Below, piece by piece: positions 1 to 5,448 of a DNA stretch of 5,582 bases. Source of the stretch: Planctomycetaceae bacterium (GTDB taxonomy: Bacteria > Planctomycetota > Planctomycetia > Planctomycetales > Planctomycetaceae). How positions within the stretch are numbered: position 1 is the stretch's first letter; each line of letters starts with the position of its first letter. The stretch covers positions 1-5,582 of the forward strand of contig CANHVD010000430.1 of the NCBI GenBank assembly GCA_947463775.1. The letters run 5' to 3'. The notes under the pieces were generated by a model. The model was not told the DNA's origin and made no database searches. It saw nothing but the letters and a program-made list of their open reading frames with translations. A program made the position numbers and the translations under genes.

Positions 1-679
1 GCTCGCAGGCCTTGCCGTAGCAACAGCCGTAAAGGAAACAGCCGATTCGTCCAAAACCTTCACCGATCAGCAACGACGGAGCAAGAACATCAAACATGGC
101 GAGTGGCCTGATCTTTCGGCGAAGGCAGAAAATCGTAACGCCAATGATTCCCCCAATGACGCCGCCGTAAAACACGATGCCCCCATCCCACAATGCGACG
201 GAGGCGATGAGTTTCTGCAGGCCCCGAGCACGGTCCATCGTGGGGCTTCCATGCCGGACAAGGTAATAAACGCGAGCACCGATCAGTCCCGGAATCAACG
301 CCCACATCATCATGTCCCAGATGACCTCCGGCGGTTGTCCGATCTTAAGCACTCGTCGTGAAGCCAGCCATGTGGCCGTCGAGAAGCCTACAAACATCAT
401 GAAGCCATAGCCGAAGACCGGGATGCCACTGTGAATGATGCCAATGTTCGGACGCAGAATCGCGAGCCCCAAAAGCACGATCGGGACGAAAAGCCAGAAG
501 CCCGCCGATGCGATTGATTCCTTCAGATTGAGAGTACTGCGGTACAGCAGCACAAAGGAAACGCATGTGATTAGCAGCCAGACCAGGATAAGCCACGCTA
601 TGCCAACGTGCAGTTCGTTGCCAACCGACTGCCATTGCCAGAGATCTTCGAACAGGAATCGCAGGAGGACCGTGCGCAT
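1..679 (-). CDS. lgt: Prolipoprotein diacylglyceryl transferase, N-terminal 226 residues (3' end cut by window edge)
   Basis: Lgt transfers diacylglycerol from phosphatidylglycerol to the lipobox cysteine of prolipoproteins in the cytoplasmic membrane, the first step of lipoprotein maturation. Reading from the ATG at 679 gives a very hydrophobic protein that stays open to the window edge. Family hallmarks are FGYGFMMFVGF (residues 89-99), GARVYY (134-139, with Arg136 matching the conserved membrane arginine), WDGGIVFYGGVIGG (164-177) and GEGFGRIGCFLYGCCYG (206-222). The last is the Cys-rich variant of the Lgt signature that has GNFxNxE in E. coli. About 60 residues with two likely membrane helices (about 24-46 and 59-76) precede the point where E. 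coli Lgt begins its conserved part; I recall such extensions in planctomycete Lgt proteins. The frame is open upstream only to a stop at 737-739 and has no other ATG. No clear Shine-Dalgarno is seen. The C-terminal part, including the second essential arginine, lies outside the window. Confidence 0.93.
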   Translation of the reverse strand, partial: MRTVLLRFLFEDLWQWQSVGNELHVGIAWLILVWLLITCVSFVLLYRSTLNLKESIASAGFWLFVPIVLLGLAILRPNIGIIHSGIPVFGYGFMMFVGFSTATWLASRRVLKIGQPPEVIWDMMMWALIPGLIGARVYYLVRHGSPTMDRARGLQKLIASVALWDGGIVFYGGVIGGIIGVTIFCLRRKIRPLAMFDVLAPSLLIGEGFGRIGCFLYGCCYGKACE

Positions 680-700
680 AGGACAAATCGCATAAAAGTC

Positions 701-716
701 GGCCGAGAAAACGGCC
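701..716 (-). other. Hairpin in the lgt leader, possible weak terminator or attenuator
   Basis: GGCCG and CGGCC form a perfect 5-bp stem around a 6-nt loop. On the minus strand the stem is followed by GACTTTTAT and lies 21 nt upstream of the lgt ATG. An overlapping alternative, CGGCC-A-GGCCG at 712-722, excludes it. The short T run makes a weak intrinsic terminator possible, but this is inference. The region lies between panC and lgt and decides whether they share a transcript. Confidence 0.3.
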
Positions 717-727
717 AGGCCGGTGTC

Positions 728-749
728 GCTCGTTTTTCATTCAACGAGC
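728..749 (-). other. Perfect 7-bp inverted repeat between panC and lgt
   Basis: GCTCGTT and AACGAGC (728-734 and 743-749) form a perfect 7-bp stem with an 8-nt loop, about 80 nt after the panC stop on the minus strand. No T tract follows it in that direction, so it is not a classical intrinsic terminator. It could block 3' exonuclease, stabilise the panC transcript end or sit in the lgt leader. Confidence 0.4.
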
Positions 750-828
750 CTTGGGGCGGATCATAGCGGAAGCACGGTGATCTACGAAACGCGGGTTTCT
801 TCAGCGATTGAGGTGCAGTGGGCTGCCA

Positions 829-1677
829 TCAACAGAAATGCAGGATCTCATTGTCAATCAGACGTGTAGTCCCCACCTTTGCGGCAATCAATGCAACCGC
901 AGGTTCTGTTCGTTCGGTCAGGAGTTCGAGTGTCCGACCATTGGCGATCACGGCATATTGCAAATCAATACCTTCCACAGAGCGAAGCACGTTGATCATC
1001 GCAGCGGAAATCTCCGCCGGAACAAGAGATGTCTCCTCAGCCAACTGCTTTGCCTTGCGCAGAGCCTGAGATAACAGTCCTGCTCGCTGACGTTCATCCG
1101 GAGACAGGTACCGATTGCGACTGCTCATCGCCAGTCCATCAGGTTCTCGAATGATGGGACAGGTGACAATTTCGACGGGCTGGTTCAGATCTTCGACCAT
1201 CTGCCGAATGATGAGCTGCTGCTGAAAATCCTTCTGCCCAAAGTAGGCACGATCAGGTTCCGTGATATTGAACAGCTTGGTGACGACGGTTGAGACGCCA
1301 TCAAAGTGGCCCGGCCGATGAGCACCTTCAAGCACCGAAGCCAGCCGATCGACTCGCACGATGGTTTGAGCCAGCGGTGAATACATGGACGAAGTCTGCG
1401 GCGTGAAGACCAGGTCGGCCCCAGCCTCCCGACACATTTCCAGATCGCTTTCCAGCGTTCTGGGGTACTTACTGAAATCTTCATTCGGCCCGAATTGAGT
1501 CGGGTTCACAAAGATCGTGCCCACAACAAAATCGCATTCTTTGCGAGCTCGCTTGATCAGACTCACATGGCCCGCATGCAGCGCGCCCATGGTCGGGACG
1601 CAACCGACCGACTTCCCCGCGCGTCGAGCGGCTCGGACAAGTCGGTGTGTTTCGGTTGGTGATGGTTCCACAATCAT
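829..1677 (-). CDS. panC: Pantothenate synthetase (pantoate--beta-alanine ligase)
   Basis: PanC joins D-pantoate and beta-alanine using ATP, through a pantoyl-adenylate intermediate, to give pantothenate, the precursor of coenzyme A, in the cytoplasm. The 282-residue product matches the usual length (E. coli about 283). Motifs run in family order: PTMGALHAGH (28-37) with the HxGH nucleotide-binding site, FVNPTQFGPNEDFSKYPRTL (56-75), EGAHRPGHFDGVSTVVTKLF (117-136), YFGQKDFQQ (145-153), and REPDGLAMSSRN (177-188), where MSSRN is the KMSKS-like loop. All expected catalytic segments are present. The ATG directly abuts the TAA of the upstream 92-residue gene, so translation is probably coupled; only a poor GGCGAG lies upstream. 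No panB or panD is in the window, so the pantothenate genes appear scattered here. The end is a TGA at 829-831 after a normal C-terminal region. Confidence 0.97.
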   Translation of the reverse strand: MIVEPSPTETHRLVRAARRAGKSVGCVPTMGALHAGHVSLIKRARKECDFVVGTIFVNPTQFGPNEDFSKYPRTLESDLEMCREAGADLVFTPQTSSMYSPLAQTIVRVDRLASVLEGAHRPGHFDGVSTVVTKLFNITEPDRAYFGQKDFQQQLIIRQMVEDLNQPVEIVTCPIIREPDGLAMSSRNRYLSPDERQRAGLLSQALRKAKQLAEETSLVPAEISAAMINVLRSVEGIDLQYAVIANGRTLELLTERTEPAVALIAAKVGTTRLIDNEILHFC

Positions 1678-1956
1678 TTATTTCTCGCCGCGAAACATCT
1701 TCATGATGAAACTGCCGATCCCAATCACAACGGCAACTGCCAGGCCGATCAGTTTTCCTACGGATCGACCTCGAATGCGTGTTCCACCCGAATTGTCTGA
1801 ATCATCCTGGGCGAGCGTCAACAGAGAGTCATAATCGACGGAAGCCAACGTCAGCGGACTCTCGGATACTTCTGCAGAGGCAGAAAGCTCGGTTGTTCCA
1901 AATATAGCAACAATTACCACACAAATCAGTGAAAACAGCAACAATCGCAACGTCAT
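1678..1956 (-). CDS. Small predicted secreted or membrane protein, 92 aa, function unknown
   Basis: I do not recognise this protein. It begins with a signal-peptide-like segment: a short basic start (MTLR), a hydrophobic core at residues 4-20 and a likely AxA cleavage site at ASA|E (26-29). An acidic, Ser/Asp-rich middle follows (29-56, including DDSDNSGG), then a basic stretch RIRGRSVGK (61-69), a single C-terminal membrane helix (about 69-87) and a basic end, KMFRGEK. Two points argue that it is real: it has the clearest ribosome binding site in the window, AAGGAG 7 nt before the ATG, and its architecture is coherent from end to end. The stop codon touches the panC ATG, which suggests a two-gene transcript, but nothing in the protein points to pantothenate metabolism. 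If the signal is cleaved, the acidic part would lie outside the cytoplasmic membrane with the C-terminus as anchor. It could instead stay as a two-helix hairpin. Confidence 0.75.
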   Translation of the reverse strand: MTLRLLLFSLICVVIVAIFGTTELSASAEVSESPLTLASVDYDSLLTLAQDDSDNSGGTRIRGRSVGKLIGLAVAVVIGIGSFIMKMFRGEK

Positions 1957-1963
1957 TGAGGGG

Positions 1964-1969
1964 CTCCTT
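1964..1969 (-). promoter_or_regulatory. Strong Shine-Dalgarno of the 92-aa gene
   Basis: AAGGAG on the minus strand is followed by 7 nt and then ATG at 1956. This spacing is near ideal and fixes the start codon. None of the four other starts in the window (lgt, the aldolase, rfbA, rfbB) has a comparable site, and panC has only a weak one. Confidence 0.8.
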
Positions 1970-2009
1970 GTATCACGGGTGGGGGAGGGGAAATAAGAAC
2001 ACCTCTGAT

Positions 2010-2038
2010 ACGTTAAGTGTCGTCAACCACATTTGCAA
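2010..2038 (-). promoter_or_regulatory. Weak candidate promoter for the 92-aa gene and panC
   Basis: On the minus strand, TTGCAA (2033-2038) and TAACGT (2010-2015) are separated by 17 nt, about 54 nt upstream of the ATG. They match the sigma-70 consensus at 4/6 and 3/6 positions. TTGCAA sits in a perfect 10-bp palindrome, ATTTGCAAAT (2031-2040). A better -35-like hexamer, TTGACG (2021-2026), has no matching -10 at normal spacing. The 145-bp gap is the natural promoter site, but this assignment is tentative. Confidence 0.2.
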
Positions 2039-2101
2039 ATCATGCTTCAGACCACTCATCCCCCAAACATCTCCTGTGGTGTCCTGCACCTCGAGAGTGA
2101 A

Positions 2102-2872
2102 TTACTTCACGGGCTTTTCGTAAGCCTGCATATCCTTCAGGATCTTTCTTGCCCCATTGCCCAGAAACAGGACATCAACTCCAGCAACGAGCAACGTATA
2201 TCCCTGCGCCGCATAGGGAGCCACAGCTTCAGCATTTACACCGAAATAGCCGAGCGGAATAGAAGCTGACTGGCATGTTGCTGTGATCTTCGCAATTCCA
2301 GCGAGGACTTCCGGATCGGAAATCTGTCCCATCTTGTTATAGCTGGCTGAGAGGTCATAAGGTCCAAGCAGAACGCAATCAACGCCGGGAACTTTGACGA
2401 TCGATCCAATGTTGTCGACTGCCGTTTTGTGTTCCGCCTGAACAATGACCACAACATCATCATTGGCTGATGCAACGTAGTCGGCAAAGCGAAAGCCATA
2501 ACCGTGAGCTCGTGCCAGACCAACACCACGACCACCGGCAGGAGCGTATCGAGCAAACCGAACCACGTCAGCCGCCTGTTCGGCTGTGTTGACCTGAGGC
2601 ACGATGACCCCCTGTGCTCCAAGGTCCAGTACCTTCTTGATTTCCGCTTCATCGCAGATCGGAACACGCACAATGCAGGCCACGCGGTGACTGACAGCCT
2701 GAAGAATGCCAAGAATATCGGGAGTTGTCAGTGGTCCGTGTTCGCCATCAATAAACAGCCAGTCAAAACCTACGTCCGCAAGAATCTCGGCCGTCGATGC
2801 TGTTGGCAGAGTGACCATCGTGCCCAGAAGTGTTTCGCCCTTTTGGAGGCGTTCGCGAAATCCTTTGATCAT
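2102..2872 (-). CDS. HpcH/HpaI-family class II aldolase (2-keto-3-deoxy acid aldolase type)
   Basis: Members of this metal-dependent family cleave 2-keto-3-deoxy or 4-hydroxy-2-keto acids into pyruvate and an aldehyde. They include HpcH/HpaI (homoprotocatechuate breakdown), GarL (glucarate) and RhmA (2-keto-3-deoxy-L-rhamnonate). The 256-residue length is typical. Visible motifs are FIDGEHGPL (40-48) with catalytic His45, VRVP (68-71) with the pyruvate-binding Arg69, the GGRGVG loop (113-118), VQAEHKTAVDN (144-154) with metal ligand Glu147, and LLGPYDLSAS (168-177) with metal ligand Asp173. All core residues are present, so an active enzyme is likely. The exact substrate cannot be read from the sequence; VQAEHKTAVDN resembles the RhmA equivalent as I recall it. 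The start is ATG at 2872, with an in-frame stop at 2885-2887 just upstream and no clear Shine-Dalgarno. Gaps of 141 and 145 bp on either side suggest a separate transcription unit. Confidence 0.93.
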   Translation of the reverse strand: MIKGFRERLQKGETLLGTMVTLPTASTAEILADVGFDWLFIDGEHGPLTTPDILGILQAVSHRVACIVRVPICDEAEIKKVLDLGAQGVIVPQVNTAEQAADVVRFARYAPAGGRGVGLARAHGYGFRFADYVASANDDVVVIVQAEHKTAVDNIGSIVKVPGVDCVLLGPYDLSASYNKMGQISDPEVLAGIAKITATCQSASIPLGYFGVNAEAVAPYAAQGYTLLVAGVDVLFLGNGARKILKDMQAYEKPVK

Positions 2873-2924
2873 CGGAAGAATTCTTTACAGACAAAATGAA
2901 GCGTGGGAAAGCTCCAGCGAATCT

Positions 2925-2948
2925 AAGACAAAGCACGTGCGCCCGTGC
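2925..2948 (-). terminator. Candidate intrinsic terminator after rfbA
   Basis: On the minus strand, GCACG-GGCGCA-CGTGC forms a 5-bp GC-rich stem followed by TTTGTCTT, 65 nt past the rfbA stop. The stem is short and the T tract is interrupted, so termination may be partial. A second hairpin with arms CGACC and GGTCG (2964-2968 and 2980-2984) lies just before it in the direction of transcription. The pair would separate rfbA from the aldolase gene. Confidence 0.35.
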
Positions 2949-3013
2949 CGTTAGAGCGATCTGCGACCATCGATTGAACGGTCGGTCTGGAGTAACACAA
3001 AGCTCGTCCGGTA

Positions 3014-3886
3014 CTATCGTGCCAAACGATTCAGGTACTCACCGTACTCATTCGGGAACTCTGATGCCAGCGACTGCAGTTGGCTGCGATCAATGAAGCC
3101 CTTTCGCCACGCGATTTCTTCAGGGCAGGAGATCTTCAGCCCCATTCGTTTCTCAATCGCGGCGACGAAGTTACCGGCGTCCAGTAGAGATTCATGCGTT
3201 CCGGTATCAAGCCACGCGAAACCTCGAGAAAGCATTTCGACTCGCAGAAGTCCTCGGTTCAGATACTCGCGATTGACGTCGGTAATCTCCAACTCGCCTC
3301 GCGGAGATGGCTTCAGATTGCATGAGATCTCCACGACCGAATTGTCGTAGAAGTAAAGTCCGGGAACGGCAAAGCTGGATTTGGGCTTCTGAGGTTTCTC
3401 TTCGAGCGAGATAGCTTTTCCCTGAGCGTCGAACTCAACAACGCCGTATCTCTCAGGATCACGTACTTCGTAACCAAAGATTGTCGCTCCCGTTTCAAGG
3501 CTGCCGGCATTGGCCAGAATTTTTTGAAAGCCGCTTCCGTAGAATATGTTGTCTCCCAGAACCAAAGCCACATGGTCATCACCGACAAAGTCTGCTCCAA
3601 GGATGAACGCTTGGGCGAGCCCTTCCGGCTTAGCCTGAGTGATATAAGAAAACTTCATGCCCCACTTCGCGCCGTCGCCGAGCAGTTTCTCAAATCCACC
3701 AATATCACGAGGCGATGAGATGATCAGCACTTCCTGAATACCAGCCAGCATCAGCGTTGAAAGCGGATAATAAATCATCGGCTTGTCATAAACCGGCGCC
3801 ATCTGCTTGCTGATGCCCAGCGTGATCGGAAACAGTCGAGAACCAGTGCCTCCTGCGAGGATAATGCCTTTTTTGAAGTGAGACAT
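3014..3886 (-). CDS. rfbA: Glucose-1-phosphate thymidylyltransferase (dTDP-glucose pyrophosphorylase)
   Basis: RfbA/RmlA makes dTDP-glucose and pyrophosphate from dTTP and glucose-1-phosphate in the cytoplasm, the first step toward dTDP-L-rhamnose and other dTDP-deoxysugars. The 290-residue product has the family length. Motifs in order are ILAGGTGSRLFPIT (9-22), the nucleotide-binding loop, in which GSRL replaces the more usual GTRL; SKQMAPVYDKPMIYYPLS (26-43); VLGDNIFYG (109-117) with metal-binding Asp112; RYGVVEFD (146-153); EEKPQKPKS (162-170); ELEITDVN (198-205); and FAWLDTGTHESLL (223-235) with the second metal-site Asp227. The family is normally feedback-inhibited by dTDP-rhamnose, which cannot be judged here. 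The ATG at 3886 gives the correct N-terminus; no Shine-Dalgarno is visible. It follows rfbB by 104 bp, so co-transcription is likely, though a hairpin lies between them. Confidence 0.97.
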   Translation of the reverse strand: MSHFKKGIILAGGTGSRLFPITLGISKQMAPVYDKPMIYYPLSTLMLAGIQEVLIISSPRDIGGFEKLLGDGAKWGMKFSYITQAKPEGLAQAFILGADFVGDDHVALVLGDNIFYGSGFQKILANAGSLETGATIFGYEVRDPERYGVVEFDAQGKAISLEEKPQKPKSSFAVPGLYFYDNSVVEISCNLKPSPRGELEITDVNREYLNRGLLRVEMLSRGFAWLDTGTHESLLDAGNFVAAIEKRMGLKISCPEEIAWRKGFIDRSQLQSLASEFPNEYGEYLNRLAR

Positions 3887-3936
3887 GAGAAGAGGTTTTC
3901 GTTTGGAGGTGTTCGGTTTTCAGAAACAACGGCGAG

Positions 3937-3957
3937 CGGCAGGGCGTCAGCCCTCCG
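3937..3957. repeat. REP-like GC-rich hairpin between rfbB and rfbA
   Basis: CGG-C-AGGGC-GTCA-GCCCT-CCG folds into an 8-bp stem with one bulged C (3940) and a GTCA tetraloop. Only one copy is in this window. The motif, with its flank of GGCGAG on one side and GAGTGTCTTCATTGG on the other, resembles an intergenic repeat I recall from planctomycete genomes; that memory is unverified. It may mark the rfbB message end or be a passive dispersed element. On the minus strand it is followed by CTCGCCGTTGTTTC, so terminator function would be weak. Confidence 0.5.
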
Positions 3958-3990
3958 AGTGTCTTCATTGGTCGTTCAAAATTGGACCTT

Positions 3991-5046
3991 CTATTCGTCG
4001 CCCAGCCCGAGGCGTTCTCGGCGGTATTTTCCGGACTGAACGCGTTCGACCCAAACCGGATTCTCAAGATACCAGCGGATGGTCAATTCCAATCCTGACT
4101 GGAAGTCCTGTTGAGGTTTCCAGCCCAGTTCATGCTCAATCTTTGTCGCATCAATCGCGTATCGACGATCGTGGCCGGGACGATCTTTCACGTAACGGAT
4201 CAGAGATTCACAAGGAGTGTGTGGTAGTCCTGGACGAAGTCGATCAACTGTGGCGCAGATCATTTTTACGATACTGATGTTTGTCTGCTCGTTGTTGCCA
4301 CCTACGTTGTAGCATTCGCCGATTCGTCCTTTTGCAAGGACTGCTTCAATGGCTGCACAATGATCTTCGACATACAGCCAATCGCGGACGTTGAGACCGT
4401 CGCCGTAAACAGGCAGCGGCTTACCTTCGATGGCGTTCAGAATCATCAGAGGGATCAATTTTTCCGGGAACTGATAGGGTCCATAGTTATTCGAACAGTT
4501 CGTGATCAGTACCGGCAGTCCATACGTGTGAAGATAGGCTCGAACAAAATGATCCGATGCCGCTTTGCTTGCAGAGTAAGGGCTGTTTGGCGAATACGAG
4601 GTCTCTTCCGTAAACAAGCCTTCTGCGCCCAGTGATCCGTAGACTTCATCGGTCGACACATGCAACAGACGGAATTCGTCTTTTTCCGATCCGCTCAACT
4701 GCGAGTAATACGCTCGGATTTCTTCGAGCATACGACAGGTGCCAAGCACGTTTGTTTCGACGAAAGTGAGCGGTCCATCGATTGAGCGATCGACATGCGA
4801 TTCAGCAGCAAAGTTGACGACGGCCGTTGGGCGGAATTTCTCAAGCAGATCTTTGACGAGTGTTCGATCACCAATGTCCCCCGCAACGAGCTGATGCAGT
4901 TCGGAGTTCGCAGGCAGCGAGTCCGGGTTGCCGGCATAGGTCAGTTTATCGAGATTGATGATACGAACGCCGCCTCGTGCAACAGCGCGGCGGACAAAGC
5001 AGCTTCCAATAAAACCTGCACCACCAGTGACCAGAAGAGTTTGCAT
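3991..5046 (-). CDS. rfbB: dTDP-glucose 4,6-dehydratase
   Basis: RfbB/RmlB converts dTDP-glucose to dTDP-4-keto-6-deoxyglucose with a tightly bound NAD+, the step after RfbA. The 351-residue product is an extended short-chain dehydrogenase of normal length. Visible are VTGGAGFIG (6-14), the GxxGxxG NAD-binding loop; NLDKLTYAGN (31-40) with Asp33 for the adenosine ribose; FAAESHVDRSI (79-89); HVSTDEVYG (129-137) with the catalytic Thr132-Asp133-Glu134 set that marks the dehydratase; YSASK (157-161) with catalytic Tyr157 and Lys161; NCSNNYGPYQFPEKLIP (183-199) for substrate binding; VYGDGLNVRDWLYVEDH (213-229); and DRPGHDRRYAID (288-299). These distinguish it from UDP-glucose epimerases. The ATG at 5046 lies at the normal N-terminus (MQTLLVTGG) and has no Shine-Dalgarno. 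It lies 402 bp after the preceding gene, so its promoter should be in that gap. rfbC and rfbD do not follow, so the final sugar is not decided by this window. Confidence 0.97.
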   Translation of the reverse strand: MQTLLVTGGAGFIGSCFVRRAVARGGVRIINLDKLTYAGNPDSLPANSELHQLVAGDIGDRTLVKDLLEKFRPTAVVNFAAESHVDRSIDGPLTFVETNVLGTCRMLEEIRAYYSQLSGSEKDEFRLLHVSTDEVYGSLGAEGLFTEETSYSPNSPYSASKAASDHFVRAYLHTYGLPVLITNCSNNYGPYQFPEKLIPLMILNAIEGKPLPVYGDGLNVRDWLYVEDHCAAIEAVLAKGRIGECYNVGGNNEQTNISIVKMICATVDRLRPGLPHTPCESLIRYVKDRPGHDRRYAIDATKIEHELGWKPQQDFQSGLELTIRWYLENPVWVERVQSGKYRRERLGLGDE

Positions 5047-5174
5047 ATCAACGTCAGGCTATATTCGCAGAGGTTTAAGTCGAGCAGGGGACAGCGGTAT
5101 GTTCGCAGTACCCTGGGTTTACGGAATCGATGTGCAGAGTTTGAGAAAAATGACCGGTGAATCAACGAGATTTG

Positions 5175-5241
5175 CCGGACTTTGCTCCGATTCGCCTGCG
5201 GTGATCGCACCGCGTCGGACGACATGCCTGAAGCTGTCCGG
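5175..5241. repeat. Nested three-tier inverted repeat
   Basis: Three pairs of arms nest in order: CCGGAC (5175-5180) with GTCCGG (5236-5241), TCCGA (5186-5190) with TCGGA (5215-5219), and GCGGTG (5198-5203) with CACCGC (5208-5213) around an ATCG loop. All arm matches are perfect. The whole could fold as one branched or bulged hairpin in a transcript from either strand. It lies about 130-195 bp upstream of the rfbB start, so it may be in the rfbB 5' leader. Confidence 0.45.
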
Positions 5242-5255
5242 TTAGTACGATTTTT

Positions 5256-5271
5256 CCATCTGCAACGATGG
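5256..5271. repeat. Short hairpin CCATC/GATGG
   Basis: CCATC (5256-5260) and GATGG (5267-5271) form a perfect 5-bp stem with a 6-nt loop. It is flanked by TTTTT at 5251-5255 and lies one base from the large inverted repeat at 5273-5329. A T tract follows neither end in the minus-strand direction, so it is not a terminator for the genes here. Confidence 0.35.
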
Positions 5272-5272
5272 T

Positions 5273-5329
5273 TTCTCGGTTCAGCTGCAAACAAAGCGGG
5301 CCACGCCGGGGCAGATTTTGAACCGAGAA
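5273..5329. repeat. 11-bp perfect inverted repeat with nested inner stem
   Basis: TTCTCGGTTCA (5273-5283) and TGAACCGAGAA (5319-5329) are exact reverse complements separated by 35 bp. Inside, CTGC (5285-5288) pairs with GCAG (5311-5314), and GGC-CAC-GCC (5299-5307) can form a small apical stem. This is the longest perfect inverted repeat I found in the window. It lies 120 nt past the hydrolase stop and about 230 bp upstream of rfbB. No T tract follows on the minus strand, so a simple intrinsic terminator is unlikely. Possible roles are a structured leader, a message-end stabiliser, a regulator site or the remains of a small mobile repeat. Confidence 0.55.
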
Positions 5330-5370
5330 TACCTAGCGTCCTCGGAAATGCCATTCTGCCAAAGGAGGGT

Positions 5371-5390
5371 CAGCAACCCGAAGGTGGCTG
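5371..5390 (-). other. Small hairpin after the hydrolase gene
   Basis: CAGC-A-ACC-CGAA-GGT-G-GCTG forms a 7-bp stem with one A/G mismatch and a CGAA tetraloop, 58 nt past the hydrolase stop. GCAAC/GTTGC (5373-5377 and 5390-5394) is a competing fold. No T tract follows in the direction of transcription. It may be part of the 3' end of that message; support is weak. Confidence 0.25.
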
Positions 5391-5448
5391 TTGCAAGTGT
5401 TACCGATACCGCATTCGACGGCGGGATCAGTTTGAAGCTCGCGAGTCA

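Larger units (their letters stand above)
5047..5448. other. 402-bp non-coding region upstream of rfbB, rich in inverted repeats
   Basis: No frame on either strand gives a protein I can support. The stretch holds the 3' flank of the hydrolase gene and the leader and presumed promoter of rfbB. I saw no convincing -35/-10 pair. It contains a cluster of inverted repeats between 5175 and 5329, listed separately, plus a smaller hairpin at 5371-5390. The roughly 125 bp nearest rfbB (5047-5172) shows nothing clear beyond short palindromes such as ACCGGT at 5153-5158. Confidence 0.6.

Noticed and set aside
345..740. A 131-codon open frame on the minus strand overlapping the start of lgt
   Set aside because: It is a different frame of the same strand. 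The translation lacks the hydrophobic and motif pattern that the lgt frame shows, and the lgt frame explains this DNA fully.
2504..2899. A 131-codon plus-strand open frame inside the aldolase gene
   Set aside because: It is antisense to a well-supported aldolase with all catalytic residues, and its own translation shows no family pattern.
3894..3921. Direct repeat GGTTTTC at 3894-3900 and 3915-3921
   Set aside because: Two copies of a 7-bp, T-rich word 21 bp apart are easily explained by chance, and no third copy or array was seen.
3885..4277. A 130-codon open frame on the plus strand covering the rfbB-rfbA gap and the rfbB 3' end
   Set aside because: It is antisense to rfbB, its product is low-complexity and basic with no recognisable domain, and part of it is simply the translated REP-like hairpin.
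5047..5090. Promoter close to rfbB using TATAGC near 5060 as a -10 box
   Set aside because: The nearest -35-like hexamer is too weak and at the wrong spacing, so I could not support a promoter call.
5273..5329. Intrinsic terminator for the serine hydrolase or terminal repeats of an insertion sequence
   Set aside because: No T tract follows the stem on the minus strand, the spacer is only 35 bp, and there is no transposase or flanking target duplication nearby.
4941..5354. A 137-codon open frame on the minus strand across the non-coding region into rfbB
   Set aside because: It overlaps rfbB in another frame, has no recognisable motif and spans the inverted repeats. There is no ribosome binding site or coherent protein architecture.
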